From the NCBI GenBank assembly GCA_018822365.1, contig JAHJKL010000085.1:1-36822 (forward strand): 36,822 nt of DNA. Direction: 5' to 3'. The notes beneath the pieces were generated by a model. The model saw only the letters and a program-made list of their open reading frames with translations. It made no database searches and had not been told where the DNA came from. Origin of the DNA: Candidatus Margulisiibacteriota bacterium (GTDB taxonomy: Bacteria; Margulisbacteria; WOR-1; O2-12-FULL-45-9; XYB2-FULL-48-7). The translations under genes and the position numbers were made by a program. This document shows positions 1 through 7,156 of this stretch, piece after piece. Position 1 is the stretch's first letter. Each line of letters begins with the position of its first letter.

Positions 1-284
1 CGGCAATCAATGTTCCAGGCCAAGTCGATGATCAGATCACCTGGACCAACATATTTGGCCAGGAGTTTCTTGTAGTTTTCCTTGGTTACCCGGTCGATAA
101 CGTATTTAACCCCTTTTTTAAGCGAGTCCTTTACTCGCTTTTTGTTGTCGACAAAATCCATAATAGTGATATTTTTAGGTGGAACATCGATCAATTGCAG
201 GACAATCGGGATCGCGCACTGGGAGACTGAACCGCAACCGATGATCAGGATATTACCTTTAAATTTTACTTGTTTTTTCATCAT
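1..284 (-). CDS. Homospermidine synthase / saccharopine-dehydrogenase-like protein (5' part only)
   Basis: The first 94 codons are visible; the rest lies beyond the left edge. The start reads MMKKQVKFKGNILIIGCGSV, a short basic lead followed by a glycine-rich Rossmann NAD(P)-binding loop (GCGSVSQ). Further on come ITIMDF and DLIIDLAWNID. This layout matches bacterial homospermidine synthases, which join putrescine and another polyamine using NAD; saccharopine dehydrogenase is the related alternative. Two adjacent ATGs (284 and 281) follow a strong AGGAGG Shine-Dalgarno at about 286-292, so the exact start is uncertain by one codon. The gene has its own promoter-like sequence and is not tightly coupled to rdgB upstream. 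The family call rests on the N-terminal third only. Confidence 0.68.
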   Translation of the reverse strand, partial: MMKKQVKFKGNILIIGCGSVSQCAIPIVLQLIDVPPKNITIMDFVDNKKRVKDSLKKGVKYVIDRVTKENYKKLLAKYVGPGDLIIDLAWNIDC

Positions 285-303
285 TTCCTCCTGGATTTTT
301 TTC

Positions 304-332
304 ATTGTAACAAAAGTAATTTGCTTTGGCAA
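304..332 (-). promoter_or_regulatory. Sigma-70-type promoter for the homospermidine-synthase-like gene
   Basis: Read on the minus strand: -35 TTGCCA (332-327), a 17-nt spacer, then -10 TACAAT (309-304) preceded by TG (extended -10). It lies between rdgB and the gene starting at 284, upstream of its AGGAGG ribosome site. Confidence 0.6.
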
Positions 333-349
333 TAAATTTTACGTGCTAA

Positions 350-374
350 TAACCGCAATTAAACATCGCGGTTA
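350..374. repeat. Degenerate inverted repeat of the TAACCGC/GCGGTTA family
   Basis: The arms TAACCGC and GCGGTTA are separated by 11 nt. They match the outer arms of the larger palindromes at 15533-15560 and 29548-29575. The rdgB stop codon (374-372) lies inside the right arm, and the element sits upstream of the gene starting at 284. Confidence 0.5.
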
Positions 375-998
375 CATAGAAGAAAATAATGCTTTTAATT
401 TCTTCAAAGCTAAACCGCGATGAGACAAGCGGTTTTTCATGGCTGGTGACATTTCCGCGAAGGTTTTATTATATCCGCAGGGGCGAAAAACCGGGTCGTA
501 GCCAAAACCTTCCACGCCTCTCATTTCCGCAACGATCCGGCCGTGAACGATCCCTTTGATCACTCTGATCCGGCCGTCAGGAAAGGCAACCGCAATCGCA
601 CAAACAAACTTTGCCCCCCTCGCCCTGCTGTCACGCATTACCTTAAGGAGCTTGCGGCAAAGGTTTTCCGGGGTCGGCGGCGTGGCAAAACGGGCCGATT
701 TGACCCCAGGTTTACCGTTCAAGCAATTGACCATCAGCCCGGAATCATCGGCAATCGCAATCTCCCCTGGTTTAAGCTTGATCGCTTTAACTTTCTTGAT
801 CGCGTTCGCTTCAAAGGTCTTCCCGTTTTCCTTCACCCGTATCTCTTTTCCCGTAACCCGTATCCCCAGAATTTCCCCAATCTCGCGCAGTTTATGCTGG
901 TTAGTCGTCGCGACAATAATTTTTTTGCCCCTCTCCCTCTGGGACCGTGCCTGCCGGCAGGCAGGGAGGGGTTGGGGGTGAGGGCGTCTACCGTTCAT
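372..998 (-). CDS. rdgB: XTP/dITP diphosphatase (RdgB/HAM1 family) with repeat-derived N-terminus
   Basis: House-cleaning pyrophosphatase that hydrolyses dITP, XTP and similar non-canonical purine nucleotides to monophosphates. Recognised by VATTNQHKLREI near the N-terminus, the DDSGL catalytic/metal motif, KPGVKSARFA, GFGYDPVF and the C-terminal KNRLSHRG substrate loop. The only ATG in frame is at 998, overlapping the last 11 bases of purD. It adds about 24 residues (PHPQPLPACRQARSQRERG) encoded by a palindromic repeat. Family members usually begin right at the KKIIVATTN part, so the native start seems to have been lost or replaced. A second short repeat (GATACGGG/GTTACGGG units, about 839-876) encodes the segment LGIRVTGKEIRV between the first strand and the TFEAN motif. 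All recognisable catalytic motifs are kept, so the enzyme is probably functional. Confidence 0.9.
   Translation of the reverse strand: MNGRRPHPQPLPACRQARSQRERGKKIIVATTNQHKLREIGEILGIRVTGKEIRVKENGKTFEANAIKKVKAIKLKPGEIAIADDSGLMVNCLNGKPGVKSARFATPPTPENLCRKLLKVMRDSRARGAKFVCAIAVAFPDGRIRVIKGIVHGRIVAEMRGVEGFGYDPVFRPCGYNKTFAEMSPAMKNRLSHRGLALKKLKALFSSM
839..876. repeat. Short tandem-like GATACGGG/GTTACGGG repeat inside rdgB
   Basis: On the minus strand the segment reads as GGGGATACGGGTTACGGG, then AAAAGAGATACGGG. These are the same 7-9-nt units that fill the insertion in purD at about 1147-1206, but here they are read in another frame (IRVTGKEIRV). Confidence 0.55.
927..985. repeat. Palindromic C/G-rich repeat element fused to the rdgB 5' end
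   Basis: The core is a perfect 16-bp palindrome, TGCCTGCCGGCAGGCA (948-963). It is flanked on the left by CCCCTCTCCCTC and on the right by GGGAGGGGTTGGGGGTGAGG. The element supplies the first ~24 codons of the rdgB reading frame. Its form resembles mobile intergenic palindromic repeats, but only one full copy is seen in this window. Confidence 0.65.
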
Positions 999-2301
999 AC
1001 TTCAGCGCTTTTTTCCCAATATCTTTCCGGTAATGCATCCCTTTAAAGTTGATCAGATCAACCGCTTGATACGCCTTCTTGATCGCTAACTTGATCCCGT
1101 CGCCTAAAGCGGTCACGCCCAGCACTCTCCCACCATTTGTAATAATTGATCCACTCCCGTGTCCCGTATCGCCGTATCCCGTACCCCGTGTCCCGTACCC
1201 CGTCCCCGCGTGAAAGACCACCACATTGTCCAGTTGGCCGATCCGATCAAGCCCTTTTATCTCGACTCCCTTTTCGTATTTGCCGGGATACCCCCCCGCC
1301 GCCAGGACCACACAGACCGCCGCTTTATCGTCCCACTCAATAAGTCGATCATCCAACTTGCCGTCAACAACTGCTTCCAAAATTGAGACCAAATCTGACT
1401 TCATCCGCATTAAGATCGGCTGGGTCTCCGGATCGCCAAAACGGGCGTTAAACTCCAGTACCTTGGGCCCATTTTTCGTGACCATGATCCCGGCGTAAAT
1501 AACTCCTTTATAATCGATCCCTTCCTGCCGCATCCCGTCAACAAACGGTTTGAGGACCGTCACGTCGATCTCCGACATCAAATGATCGGTGACGATCGGC
1601 GCCGGCGAATAAGCTCCCATCCCGCCGGTGTTCGGTCCCTGATCTCCGTCAAAAACCCGCTTGTGGTCTTGAGCTGAAGCTAATGGAATGATCGACTTTC
1701 CATCGGTCAACGCCAGAATTGAGGCTTCTTCTCCGTCAAGAAACTCCTCAATGACCACCTGGTCGCCGGCCGCGCCAAACTCTTTCTTCTCCATGATTAG
1801 TTTTACTGCGTCGATCGCTTCTGTTTCCGTCCGGCAAACAACAACTCCTTTGCCGGCAGCTAAACCATCGGCTTTGACAACTATCGGCGCCCCCATTTCT
1901 TTGACGTAGGCGATCGCTTCTTCCAAACGGCGGAAAGTCCCGGATTGGGCGGTCGGGATGTCGTATTTCGTCATGAAATTCTTGGAGAAAACCTTGCTCC
2001 CTTCGATTTGCGCTCCCAACCTGCCCGGTCCAAACACTTTCAAGCCGGCCGCGGCAAACTCGTCGGCAATCCCGGCGACCAGCGGCACTTCCGGACCGAC
2101 CACGGTCAGCCCGATCTTTTTCTCCAGGGCAAACTTCTTTAAGCCAGCGATATCTTCAACCGCCAGATGAATATTTTCAGCGAATTGAGCAGTCCCGGGA
2201 TTACCAGGAGCACAGTAGATCTTCTCAATCAACGGGCTTTGCGCGATCTTCCAGACCAGCGCGTGCTCCCGGCCCCCGGAACCAATAACCAAAACCTTCA
2301 T
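988..2301 (-). CDS. purD: Phosphoribosylamine--glycine ligase (GAR synthetase)
   Basis: Second step of de novo purine synthesis: ATP-dependent ligation of glycine to 5-phosphoribosylamine in the cytosol. The protein opens with MKVLVIGSGGREHAL, the diagnostic PurD start. ATP-grasp features follow: VVKADGLAAGKGVVV, EEFLDGEEAS, GPNTGGMGAYSPAP and the metal/ATP site LEFNARFGDPETQ. At 437 residues it is slightly longer than usual. The excess is a low-complexity insert of about 20 residues (366-385, GTGYGTRGTGYGDTG...) placed where homologues have a short loop between FHAGT and ITNGGRVLG. The insert is encoded by a GGTACGGG/GATACGGG-type repeat. It starts 12 nt after the stop of the barrel-protein gene and overlaps the rdgB start, so the three genes are probably cotranscribed. 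Confidence 0.96.
   Translation of the reverse strand: MKVLVIGSGGREHALVWKIAQSPLIEKIYCAPGNPGTAQFAENIHLAVEDIAGLKKFALEKKIGLTVVGPEVPLVAGIADEFAAAGLKVFGPGRLGAQIEGSKVFSKNFMTKYDIPTAQSGTFRRLEEAIAYVKEMGAPIVVKADGLAAGKGVVVCRTETEAIDAVKLIMEKKEFGAAGDQVVIEEFLDGEEASILALTDGKSIIPLASAQDHKRVFDGDQGPNTGGMGAYSPAPIVTDHLMSEIDVTVLKPFVDGMRQEGIDYKGVIYAGIMVTKNGPKVLEFNARFGDPETQPILMRMKSDLVSILEAVVDGKLDDRLIEWDDKAAVCVVLAAGGYPGKYEKGVEIKGLDRIGQLDNVVVFHAGTGYGTRGTGYGDTGHGSGSIITNGGRVLGVTALGDGIKLAIKKAYQAVDLINFKGMHYRKDIGKKALKYER
1147..1206. repeat. GGTACGGG/GATACGGG minisatellite inserted in frame in purD
   Basis: The minus strand carries a run of near-identical units (GGGGTACGGGACACGG, GGTACGGGATACGG, CGATACGGGACACGG). It encodes a Gly/Thr/Tyr-rich loop in PurD. 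The total insert keeps the reading frame. Confidence 0.75.
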
Positions 2302-2313
2302 AAAACTTGCTCC

Positions 2314-3165
2314 TTAAAATTCCAAATAAATGCCCATCAACGGAATGACCGCAGACAAACCATTGTTCTGCTTGACATAGACCGGGACCTGCAAGCCGCC
2401 GAAACAATAAGAATTTCCGTCGATCAAACAGGTCACTCCGATCAGATTGGAAATTATCGTTTTCTCCGACCCCCCCGCCTGCGTCCCATTAACAACATCG
2501 GCGCCGGCATATTCGGCCAGCAGCTCATAAGAAAGATTGAACTTCCGATTGATTGGATATTCCGCCGCCAGGTTGACCTGAAGCTGGTCTCCCGGATCAA
2601 CTGTCAGCAATGTTCCGCTGGAAGAATCATTATAAGGGGAGGTGTAAACAAAGCCAAGGTTAAAGTGGGTGGTCAGGGCCCCTTCCTGCTTTTCCAGCAC
2701 CCCCATCACCCCAACCTGGGAATACCCCACCCCCTGGCCGGTCTGGTAATTTTGCGATGGGGATTTGGCTGAAGCAATAAAGGAAAACGAGGGACGCTCG
2801 TCTTTTTCCTTGAAGACAAGATATTGATATTTTACGCCAAAATTAAAAAGACCGCTGTTGGTCGCGATCTGGTTGTTTGTGCCGGCCCCCGGGGTCAGAT
2901 AATAAGGAGCAACGACCCGCAAAACCTGGTCGTCAAAAAGACCGAAATAAAATTCCTGGTTCAGCTGGGAGTCATACCCGCCGGAGTTATCGACAACCGC
3001 GCCGCTGGCGTCGTAACCGCGGGTATAAAACGAGGCCTGATAAATGCCGTAATAACCAAAATGGTTCCGGACCGGAAAATTATTCTCCTCGACCAGGATC
3101 GTATTGGCTAAAGTTACCCCCTGGAATAACAGGACCGCTACCAAAACCGTGAATATGTTTTTCAT
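2314..3165 (-). CDS. Exported outer-membrane beta-barrel protein
   Basis: The 283-residue product begins with a signal peptide (MKNIFTVLVAVLLFQGVTLA, cleavage near residue 20). It continues as alternating amphipathic strands with aromatic girdles (FNFGVKYQYLVF, FSFIASAKSP, HFNLGFVYTSP, FNLSYELLAEYAG) and ends in ...LMGIYLEF. A terminal Phe is the usual BamA-recognition signal for outer-membrane barrels. The overall pattern resembles the MetA-pathway phenol-degradation-like/transporter barrel group, but no specific substrate can be named. The start has a good Shine-Dalgarno (AAGGAG) 9 nt upstream and an extended -10 promoter overlapping the recJ stop codon. It lies just upstream of purD, probably by position rather than function. 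The barrel call is firmer than any subfamily. Confidence 0.62.
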   Translation of the reverse strand: MKNIFTVLVAVLLFQGVTLANTILVEENNFPVRNHFGYYGIYQASFYTRGYDASGAVVDNSGGYDSQLNQEFYFGLFDDQVLRVVAPYYLTPGAGTNNQIATNSGLFNFGVKYQYLVFKEKDERPSFSFIASAKSPSQNYQTGQGVGYSQVGVMGVLEKQEGALTTHFNLGFVYTSPYNDSSSGTLLTVDPGDQLQVNLAAEYPINRKFNLSYELLAEYAGADVVNGTQAGGSEKTIISNLIGVTCLIDGNSYCFGGLQVPVYVKQNNGLSAVIPLMGIYLEF

Positions 3166-3185
3166 CTTGCACTCTCCTTGCGGTA

Positions 3186-3194
3186 ATTATATCA
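3186..3194 (-). promoter_or_regulatory. Extended -10 promoter (TGATATAAT) for the barrel-protein operon
   Basis: TGATATAAT on the minus strand, overlapping the TAA stop of recJ. It is followed by an AAGGAG ribosome site and the ATG at 3165. No convincing -35 box, as is common with TGn-extended -10 elements. Confidence 0.6.
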
Positions 3195-4887
3195 CGCCCG
3201 CCGACTCTTTCAGGTCGACAATGCGAAGCTGGGCCGTTTCAAAACCGTTCCACTCGTTGCTCTCCAGGTTAAAAGCAAGGTCGTAGCGCCTGGAATAGTC
3301 AAGCAGTTCGGCCAGCTTCCCCAGGCCAAAGCCGATCGCCTCGATCTCGGCCCCACCGCGATTAAATTTAATCTTAAGATGCTGGCCCTCTCCTCCCAGC
3401 GTCCGAAAACTTGAAACCGCCAGGTCTCTCATCATCAAGACCGGGACTGGATTCCCCGCGCCAAAAGGGGCAAGCCTGGCAACCTCTTTAACCATGGCCA
3501 GAGAAAGCTCGTTGATCGAAACTTCCGCATCGATCGACAAAGCCGGGACCAGCTCCTCATCCGTTATTCCCCGGTCAGTTTCTTCAATAAACCGCCGCTC
3601 AAAAAGCGGGATATTTTCCTCCGCTATTTTGAAGCCGGCCGCGCCGGGATGCCCCCCAAAATCAATGAACAGGTCGCGGCATTCCGCTAAATAATTAAAA
3701 ATGTTCAGCTTGCCGATCGACCTGGCCGATCCCCGGCCAAATCCGTCGCTTACCCCGATCAAAACTGCCGGCCGGTTACAGGTTTCGGCTACCTGCGACG
3801 CGACAATCCCAATAACCCCTGGGCTCCAGTCCGCGCCGGACATAACGATCGCTTTCCCCTTTTGTCCAGCCGATAAGCGGGAGAAAACTTCTTCCTTGAT
3901 CCGCGAACCGGTCTCCTTCCGCCTGGAATTGATCTGGTCAATTTCCTTCGCCAACCTGCCGGCATCCCCGGGGTCGTCGGTCAACAGCAGGTCGACCGAT
4001 CTTCCGGCATGCTCCAGTCGCCCGGCCGCGTTGAGCCGCGGAGCCAGGCCAAAGTAAACCTGATCGGCACCGATCACTCCTTTTAAACCGGCCGCTTCGG
4101 CCAACTCTTTTATCCCTAAACGCTGGCGCTTATTTAAAATGTTCAGCCCGGTAGCGGACAGAATTCTGTTCTCACCGGTCAAAGGGACAACATCAGCCAA
4201 TGTGCCCAAAGCGGCCAGATCAAGCAGAGAGGTCAAAAACACACTATCCTTCAGCCCGGCCGTTCTAAGCAATCCCCAGGCAAATTTAAAGGCGACACCG
4301 GCGCCGGCCAATTCTCTTGACGGGTGCCCCTGGGAAAGCATTTTGGGATTGACGACCGCGTCCGCCCCTGGAAGCTCCGCGGGAAGGTTATGATGGTCGG
4401 TCACTACCACAGCCATCCCCAGCTCCTTAGCGGCCGCAACCTCATGGATGTTGGAAATGCCGCAATCGACGGTAATGACCAGCCTGGTCCCATCGGCCGC
4501 CAGCTTCCTTAGCGCCTCGACCGATAAACCATACCCTTCACCATACCGGTGAGGAATATAATAAGCGGACGGAATGCCAAGTGTTTTCAGGGCTTGAGAA
4601 ACGATCGCGGTCCCGGTCACTCCGTCAACATCATAGTCGCCAAAAACCGCGACTTTTTCTCCTCTTTGTTTGGCCAAAATAAGCCGCTGGGCCCCCTCTT
4701 TTAAGTTGGGGATCTCGAACGGGTCCCGCAAAAAAGATATTTTTGGAGCTAAAAAAGCAGCCGCGCCCGTTGGATCAGTTTCCCCTCGGACCAAAAGCAA
4801 AGAACCAAGCAGCTTACTTATGCCAAGCCGCGCGGCCAAAGCATCTCTTTTCGTTTCATCGATCGTATTAAAGATCCATTGTTTCAT
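3187..4887 (-). CDS. recJ: Single-stranded-DNA-specific 5'-3' exonuclease RecJ
   Basis: Degrades 5'-ended single strands in RecF-pathway recombination and repair. The 566-residue length is typical. DHH phosphoesterase motifs are in order: FGDYDVDGVTG (metal site), TVDCGIS, VVVTDHHNLP (the DHH signature) and VVNPKM. These are followed by the DHHA1 part with IVMSGADWSPGVIGIVASQ, GRGSARS and FIDFGGHPGAAGF. The C-terminal OB-like segment (HLKIKFNRGGAEIEAIGFG) is also present. The start at 4887 is supported by a TATACT -10 box only 8 nt upstream and by homology at MKQWIF. No Shine-Dalgarno is visible, so the mRNA may be leaderless. The 3' end doubles as the promoter of the next gene. Confidence 0.96.
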   Translation of the reverse strand: MKQWIFNTIDETKRDALAARLGISKLLGSLLLVRGETDPTGAAAFLAPKISFLRDPFEIPNLKEGAQRLILAKQRGEKVAVFGDYDVDGVTGTAIVSQALKTLGIPSAYYIPHRYGEGYGLSVEALRKLAADGTRLVITVDCGISNIHEVAAAKELGMAVVVTDHHNLPAELPGADAVVNPKMLSQGHPSRELAGAGVAFKFAWGLLRTAGLKDSVFLTSLLDLAALGTLADVVPLTGENRILSATGLNILNKRQRLGIKELAEAAGLKGVIGADQVYFGLAPRLNAAGRLEHAGRSVDLLLTDDPGDAGRLAKEIDQINSRRKETGSRIKEEVFSRLSAGQKGKAIVMSGADWSPGVIGIVASQVAETCNRPAVLIGVSDGFGRGSARSIGKLNIFNYLAECRDLFIDFGGHPGAAGFKIAEENIPLFERRFIEETDRGITDEELVPALSIDAEVSINELSLAMVKEVARLAPFGAGNPVPVLMMRDLAVSSFRTLGGEGQHLKIKFNRGGAEIEAIGFGLGKLAELLDYSRRYDLAFNLESNEWNGFETAQLRIVDLKESAGVI

Positions 4888-4895
4888 GATTTTGG

Positions 4896-4925
4896 AGTAT
4901 AACTTAATTCCCCGTTAAAAAGCAA
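4896..4925 (-). promoter_or_regulatory. Promoter for recJ
   Basis: Minus strand -35 TTGCTT (4925-4920), 18-nt spacer, -10 TATACT (4901-4896). The -10 box ends 8 nt before the ATG, leaving almost no 5' leader. Confidence 0.55.
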
Positions 4926-4953
4926 AGAGCCCCCTGATTGATCAGGGGGCTCT
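4915..4953 (-). terminator. Intrinsic terminator after the pilin gene
   Basis: Perfect 12-bp stem AGAGCCCCCTGA / TCAGGGGGCTCT with a 4-nt loop (4926-4953). On the minus strand it is followed by TTTGCTTTTT. It ends the pilin transcript just before the recJ promoter. Confidence 0.9.
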
Positions 4954-4975
4954 ATAATACTACCTAATTCAAATA

Positions 4976-5353
4976 TTAATATTGCGAATAGTCTGTGCTA
5001 TTAATGTAAGCGCGACCATTTGATGAGTCGTATTTCCATCCAGTTCCCGCTGTGGTCGGCTCGCCTGTCCCAACTTCAACCGCCCGGCTGCCAGATATCG
5101 GCTCGGTTGGAACCTGACCATCGGCAAACATGCCGGCTTCAATGGTGGACGGGAGAAGAGGGGAAACATCATTAGCCGCGTTCTCGGCATACTTAATGGC
5201 CACCGCCGCGCGGATCGCGCCAAGTGAACCGCGAGAAGCCGCAAGCTTAGCTTGATCGGACAAATTGACAAACCTTGGCAGTGCTGTCGCCGCTAAAATA
5301 CCAAGGATAACAATCACCATGATTAATTCGATAAGTGTAAAACCTTTTCTCAT
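4976..5353 (-). CDS. Type IV pilin / pseudopilin
   Basis: The N-terminus MRKGFTLIELIMVIVILGIL is the classic class III signal: a four-residue basic leader, cleavage by prepilin peptidase between Gly and Phe, Glu at mature position 5, and a hydrophobic helix that both anchors and polymerises. The rest (about 100 residues) is a short globular domain with TGWKYDSSNGRAYIN near the C-terminus, a pattern frequent in PilA/PulG-like subunits. A GTG four codons upstream could also start it, but the ATG at 5353 gives the better leader length and follows an AAGGGGGTG Shine-Dalgarno. It sits downstream of pilB and pilC and is followed by a strong terminator. Whether it is the main pilin or a minor pseudopilin cannot be told. 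Confidence 0.88.
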   Translation of the reverse strand: MRKGFTLIELIMVIVILGILAATALPRFVNLSDQAKLAASRGSLGAIRAAVAIKYAENAANDVSPLLPSTIEAGMFADGQVPTEPISGSRAVEVGTGEPTTAGTGWKYDSSNGRAYINSTDYSQY

Positions 5354-5406
5354 TATAATATTCACCCCCTTGTTTCTATATTTTTTTAAGGCTCAGCGCC
5401 CTAATC

Positions 5407-5833
5407 CTATCTTGCACCGGAGGAATAGACCAAATAAAATATATATCCGGCCGCAATAATAAGCAAGGCCCCTACCAGTTTCCGCATCCCCAGAACAATG
5501 CCATCGACCGGCATGACCACCGTATCAAGAATTTGGCAAAGACGAGTCAGGGTCCCTGGCAGGAAGATCATAAGGAAACAAATAAAGAGTAGAAAAACCC
5601 CGGGGACATAAAAGAAAATTAAATCAGGGTAAATAACCGCTTCAGCAAGCAAAACTATCGCTAAGATCAGCAACAATAAACCGCATATGATCCTATATTG
5701 AATAGCTTTTTCATCCAAATTTACTACCGGTCGATCAAGCTGTTCGATCAATTTTAAAAACCAACCATTCCACAACAACAAAATACCAAACACTAAACCG
5801 ATAATACTTACTCCAAGTAGCCAGACCTTTCAT
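5407..5833 (-). pseudogene. Four-helix membrane protein with an apparent 1-nt frameshift at its start
   Basis: The open frame runs from a GTG at 5793 to 5407 (128 residues). It encodes hydrophobic helices around residues 33-52, 56-79 and 105-122. Upstream of the GTG the same frame continues without a stop back to about 5832 and encodes KVWLLGVSIIGLVFGILLLW, a complete first membrane helix. The nearest good start, ATG at 5833 after AGGAGG, is out of frame by one base: ATGAAAGG would need to be ATGAAGG. So either a one-base insertion in the A run broke the start, the assembly has an error, or a rare internal codon (ATT/GTG) is used. No known family was recognised. It has its own sigma-70 promoter and lies between pilC and the pilin gene, so a pilus-linked role is possible. 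Confidence 0.5.
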
Positions 5834-5887
5834 TTCCCTCCTAAAACGCAATATTCCTGAAACTCATTCCTGATCGCTGGTGCGGTA

Positions 5888-5915
5888 ATTATATTCTCCC
5901 AAAAGGTTTTGTCAA
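5888..5915 (-). promoter_or_regulatory. Sigma-70 promoter for the membrane protein/pilin unit
   Basis: Consensus -35 TTGACA (5915-5910), 16-nt spacer and consensus -10 TATAAT (5893-5888) on the minus strand. It lies between the pilC stop and the start at 5833. It should drive the small membrane protein and probably the pilin separately from pilB/pilC. Confidence 0.8.
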
Positions 5916-5929
5916 TATACTATTTTGTC

Positions 5930-7156
5930 CTAGAATGACTTCGTGATCCTGACGATATCCCACATCGGCAAAAATATCCCCAGCGCGAAGATCAGCAATA
6001 AACCGGCCAGCCCGAAGATCAGGATCGGCTCCAGCAAGGGGGTCAGATTCGTGATCGTATAATTAACTTCGCGGTCAAAATAATCGGCCATTTTGTTCAG
6101 CATCTTTTCCAGGGTCCCTGATTTTTCCCCGATCGCGATCATTGAGGTGACGATCGGCGGAAAAAGATGGCTGTTCTTCATCGGTTCGGTCAGGCTCTTC
6201 CCCTGATTTACCTGATCCCGAACTTCCATGATCACTTTTGTAATAACAACATTGCCGACCGTCGCAGCCACGATCGCCAAACCCTCAAGGATCGGGACTC
6301 CCGCCGCCAGCATCGCCGAAAATGTCCGGGCAAAGCGTGAAAGATATATTTTAATGAACAGCGGACCAAAAACCGGAACGGTCAGCATGAGCTTATCCCA
6401 TTGATACCGCCCTTTTTCGGTCGCTAAAATCCGGTTAAAGCCAAACGACGCGAGGATCACGCCGATCATTACAAAAGGCCAGTACGCCATAATAAACTTG
6501 TTTGATAACACCAATAACTTGGTTGCCCAGGGAAGCTCAAGCTTAAAAGAAGCGAAAAAATCGGCAAACTTAGGAATGATCCCCACGTTGATCACGACAA
6601 AGGCGACCGATAACGTTATGAGCACGATCAACGGATAGCGGGTTGCCGCCTTGATCTTGTCCAGCGTTTCAGCGTCTTTTTCCAAGAGATTGGAGATCCG
6701 GTCAAGCACATCTGGCAAAATACCGGCCCTCTCTCCAGCTCTGACCATGTTGATCATTAACGGGGAAAAAACGCCTTTATCCCTGGCCAGTGCTTCGGAA
6801 AATGTGTCTCCCCCCTCAATTTGCTTGCGGACCCGCTGCAGCGCCAGCTTGAGCTTGGGCCGGACGATCTGTTCTGACACCGCCTCCAACCCTTCGAGCA
6901 AAGGAATGCCGGCATCAATAACCGAGGCAAGCTGCCTGGTCAGGGCGATCATGTCATCGGTCCTGATCTTCTGAAAAGAGGAGAACAACGTTTCTATTTG
7001 AGCGCCAAGATCAACGGCATGGGGGTCAATAATACTGATCGGCGTCAGCCCCTGGCCTTCAAGCAGCCGGGCCGCTTGTTTCTCGTTCTCGGCCGAGATC
7101 TGCCCCGCAACCTGGACCCCTAAATGGTCGCGCGCGCTATATCTATAATCAATCAA
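5930..7156 (-). CDS. pilC: Type IV pilus / type II secretion inner-membrane platform protein PilC (GspF family)
   Basis: Polytopic inner-membrane protein that couples the PilB motor to pilin assembly. The 408 residues show the two tandem T2SSF domains of the family. The first has DDMIALTRQLASVIDAGIPL and AGERAGILPDVL; the second has RFARTFSAMLAAGVPILEGL and GEKSGTLEKMLNKMADYFDREV. A membrane helix follows each, ending in LLEPILIFGLAGLLLIFALG and PMWDIVRI. It starts with TTG at 7156, overlapping the last 8 bases of pilB, so translation is probably coupled. No stop or deletion is seen. Confidence 0.95.
   Translation of the reverse strand: MIDYRYSARDHLGVQVAGQISAENEKQAARLLEGQGLTPISIIDPHAVDLGAQIETLFSSFQKIRTDDMIALTRQLASVIDAGIPLLEGLEAVSEQIVRPKLKLALQRVRKQIEGGDTFSEALARDKGVFSPLMINMVRAGERAGILPDVLDRISNLLEKDAETLDKIKAATRYPLIVLITLSVAFVVINVGIIPKFADFFASFKLELPWATKLLVLSNKFIMAYWPFVMIGVILASFGFNRILATEKGRYQWDKLMLTVPVFGPLFIKIYLSRFARTFSAMLAAGVPILEGLAIVAATVGNVVITKVIMEVRDQVNQGKSLTEPMKNSHLFPPIVTSMIAIGEKSGTLEKMLNKMADYFDREVNYTITNLTPLLEPILIFGLAGLLLIFALGIFLPMWDIVRITKSF

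Noticed and set aside
82-423. 113-residue plus-strand open frame near the left edge
   Set aside because: Antisense to the polyamine gene, its promoter and the rdgB end; no ribosome site and no recognisable features.
5354-5406. Sigma-54 promoter upstream of the pilin gene, as in PilR-controlled pilA
   Set aside because: No GG-N10-GC element with acceptable flanks was found; the consensus sigma-70 promoter at 5888-5915 is the likely source of the transcript.
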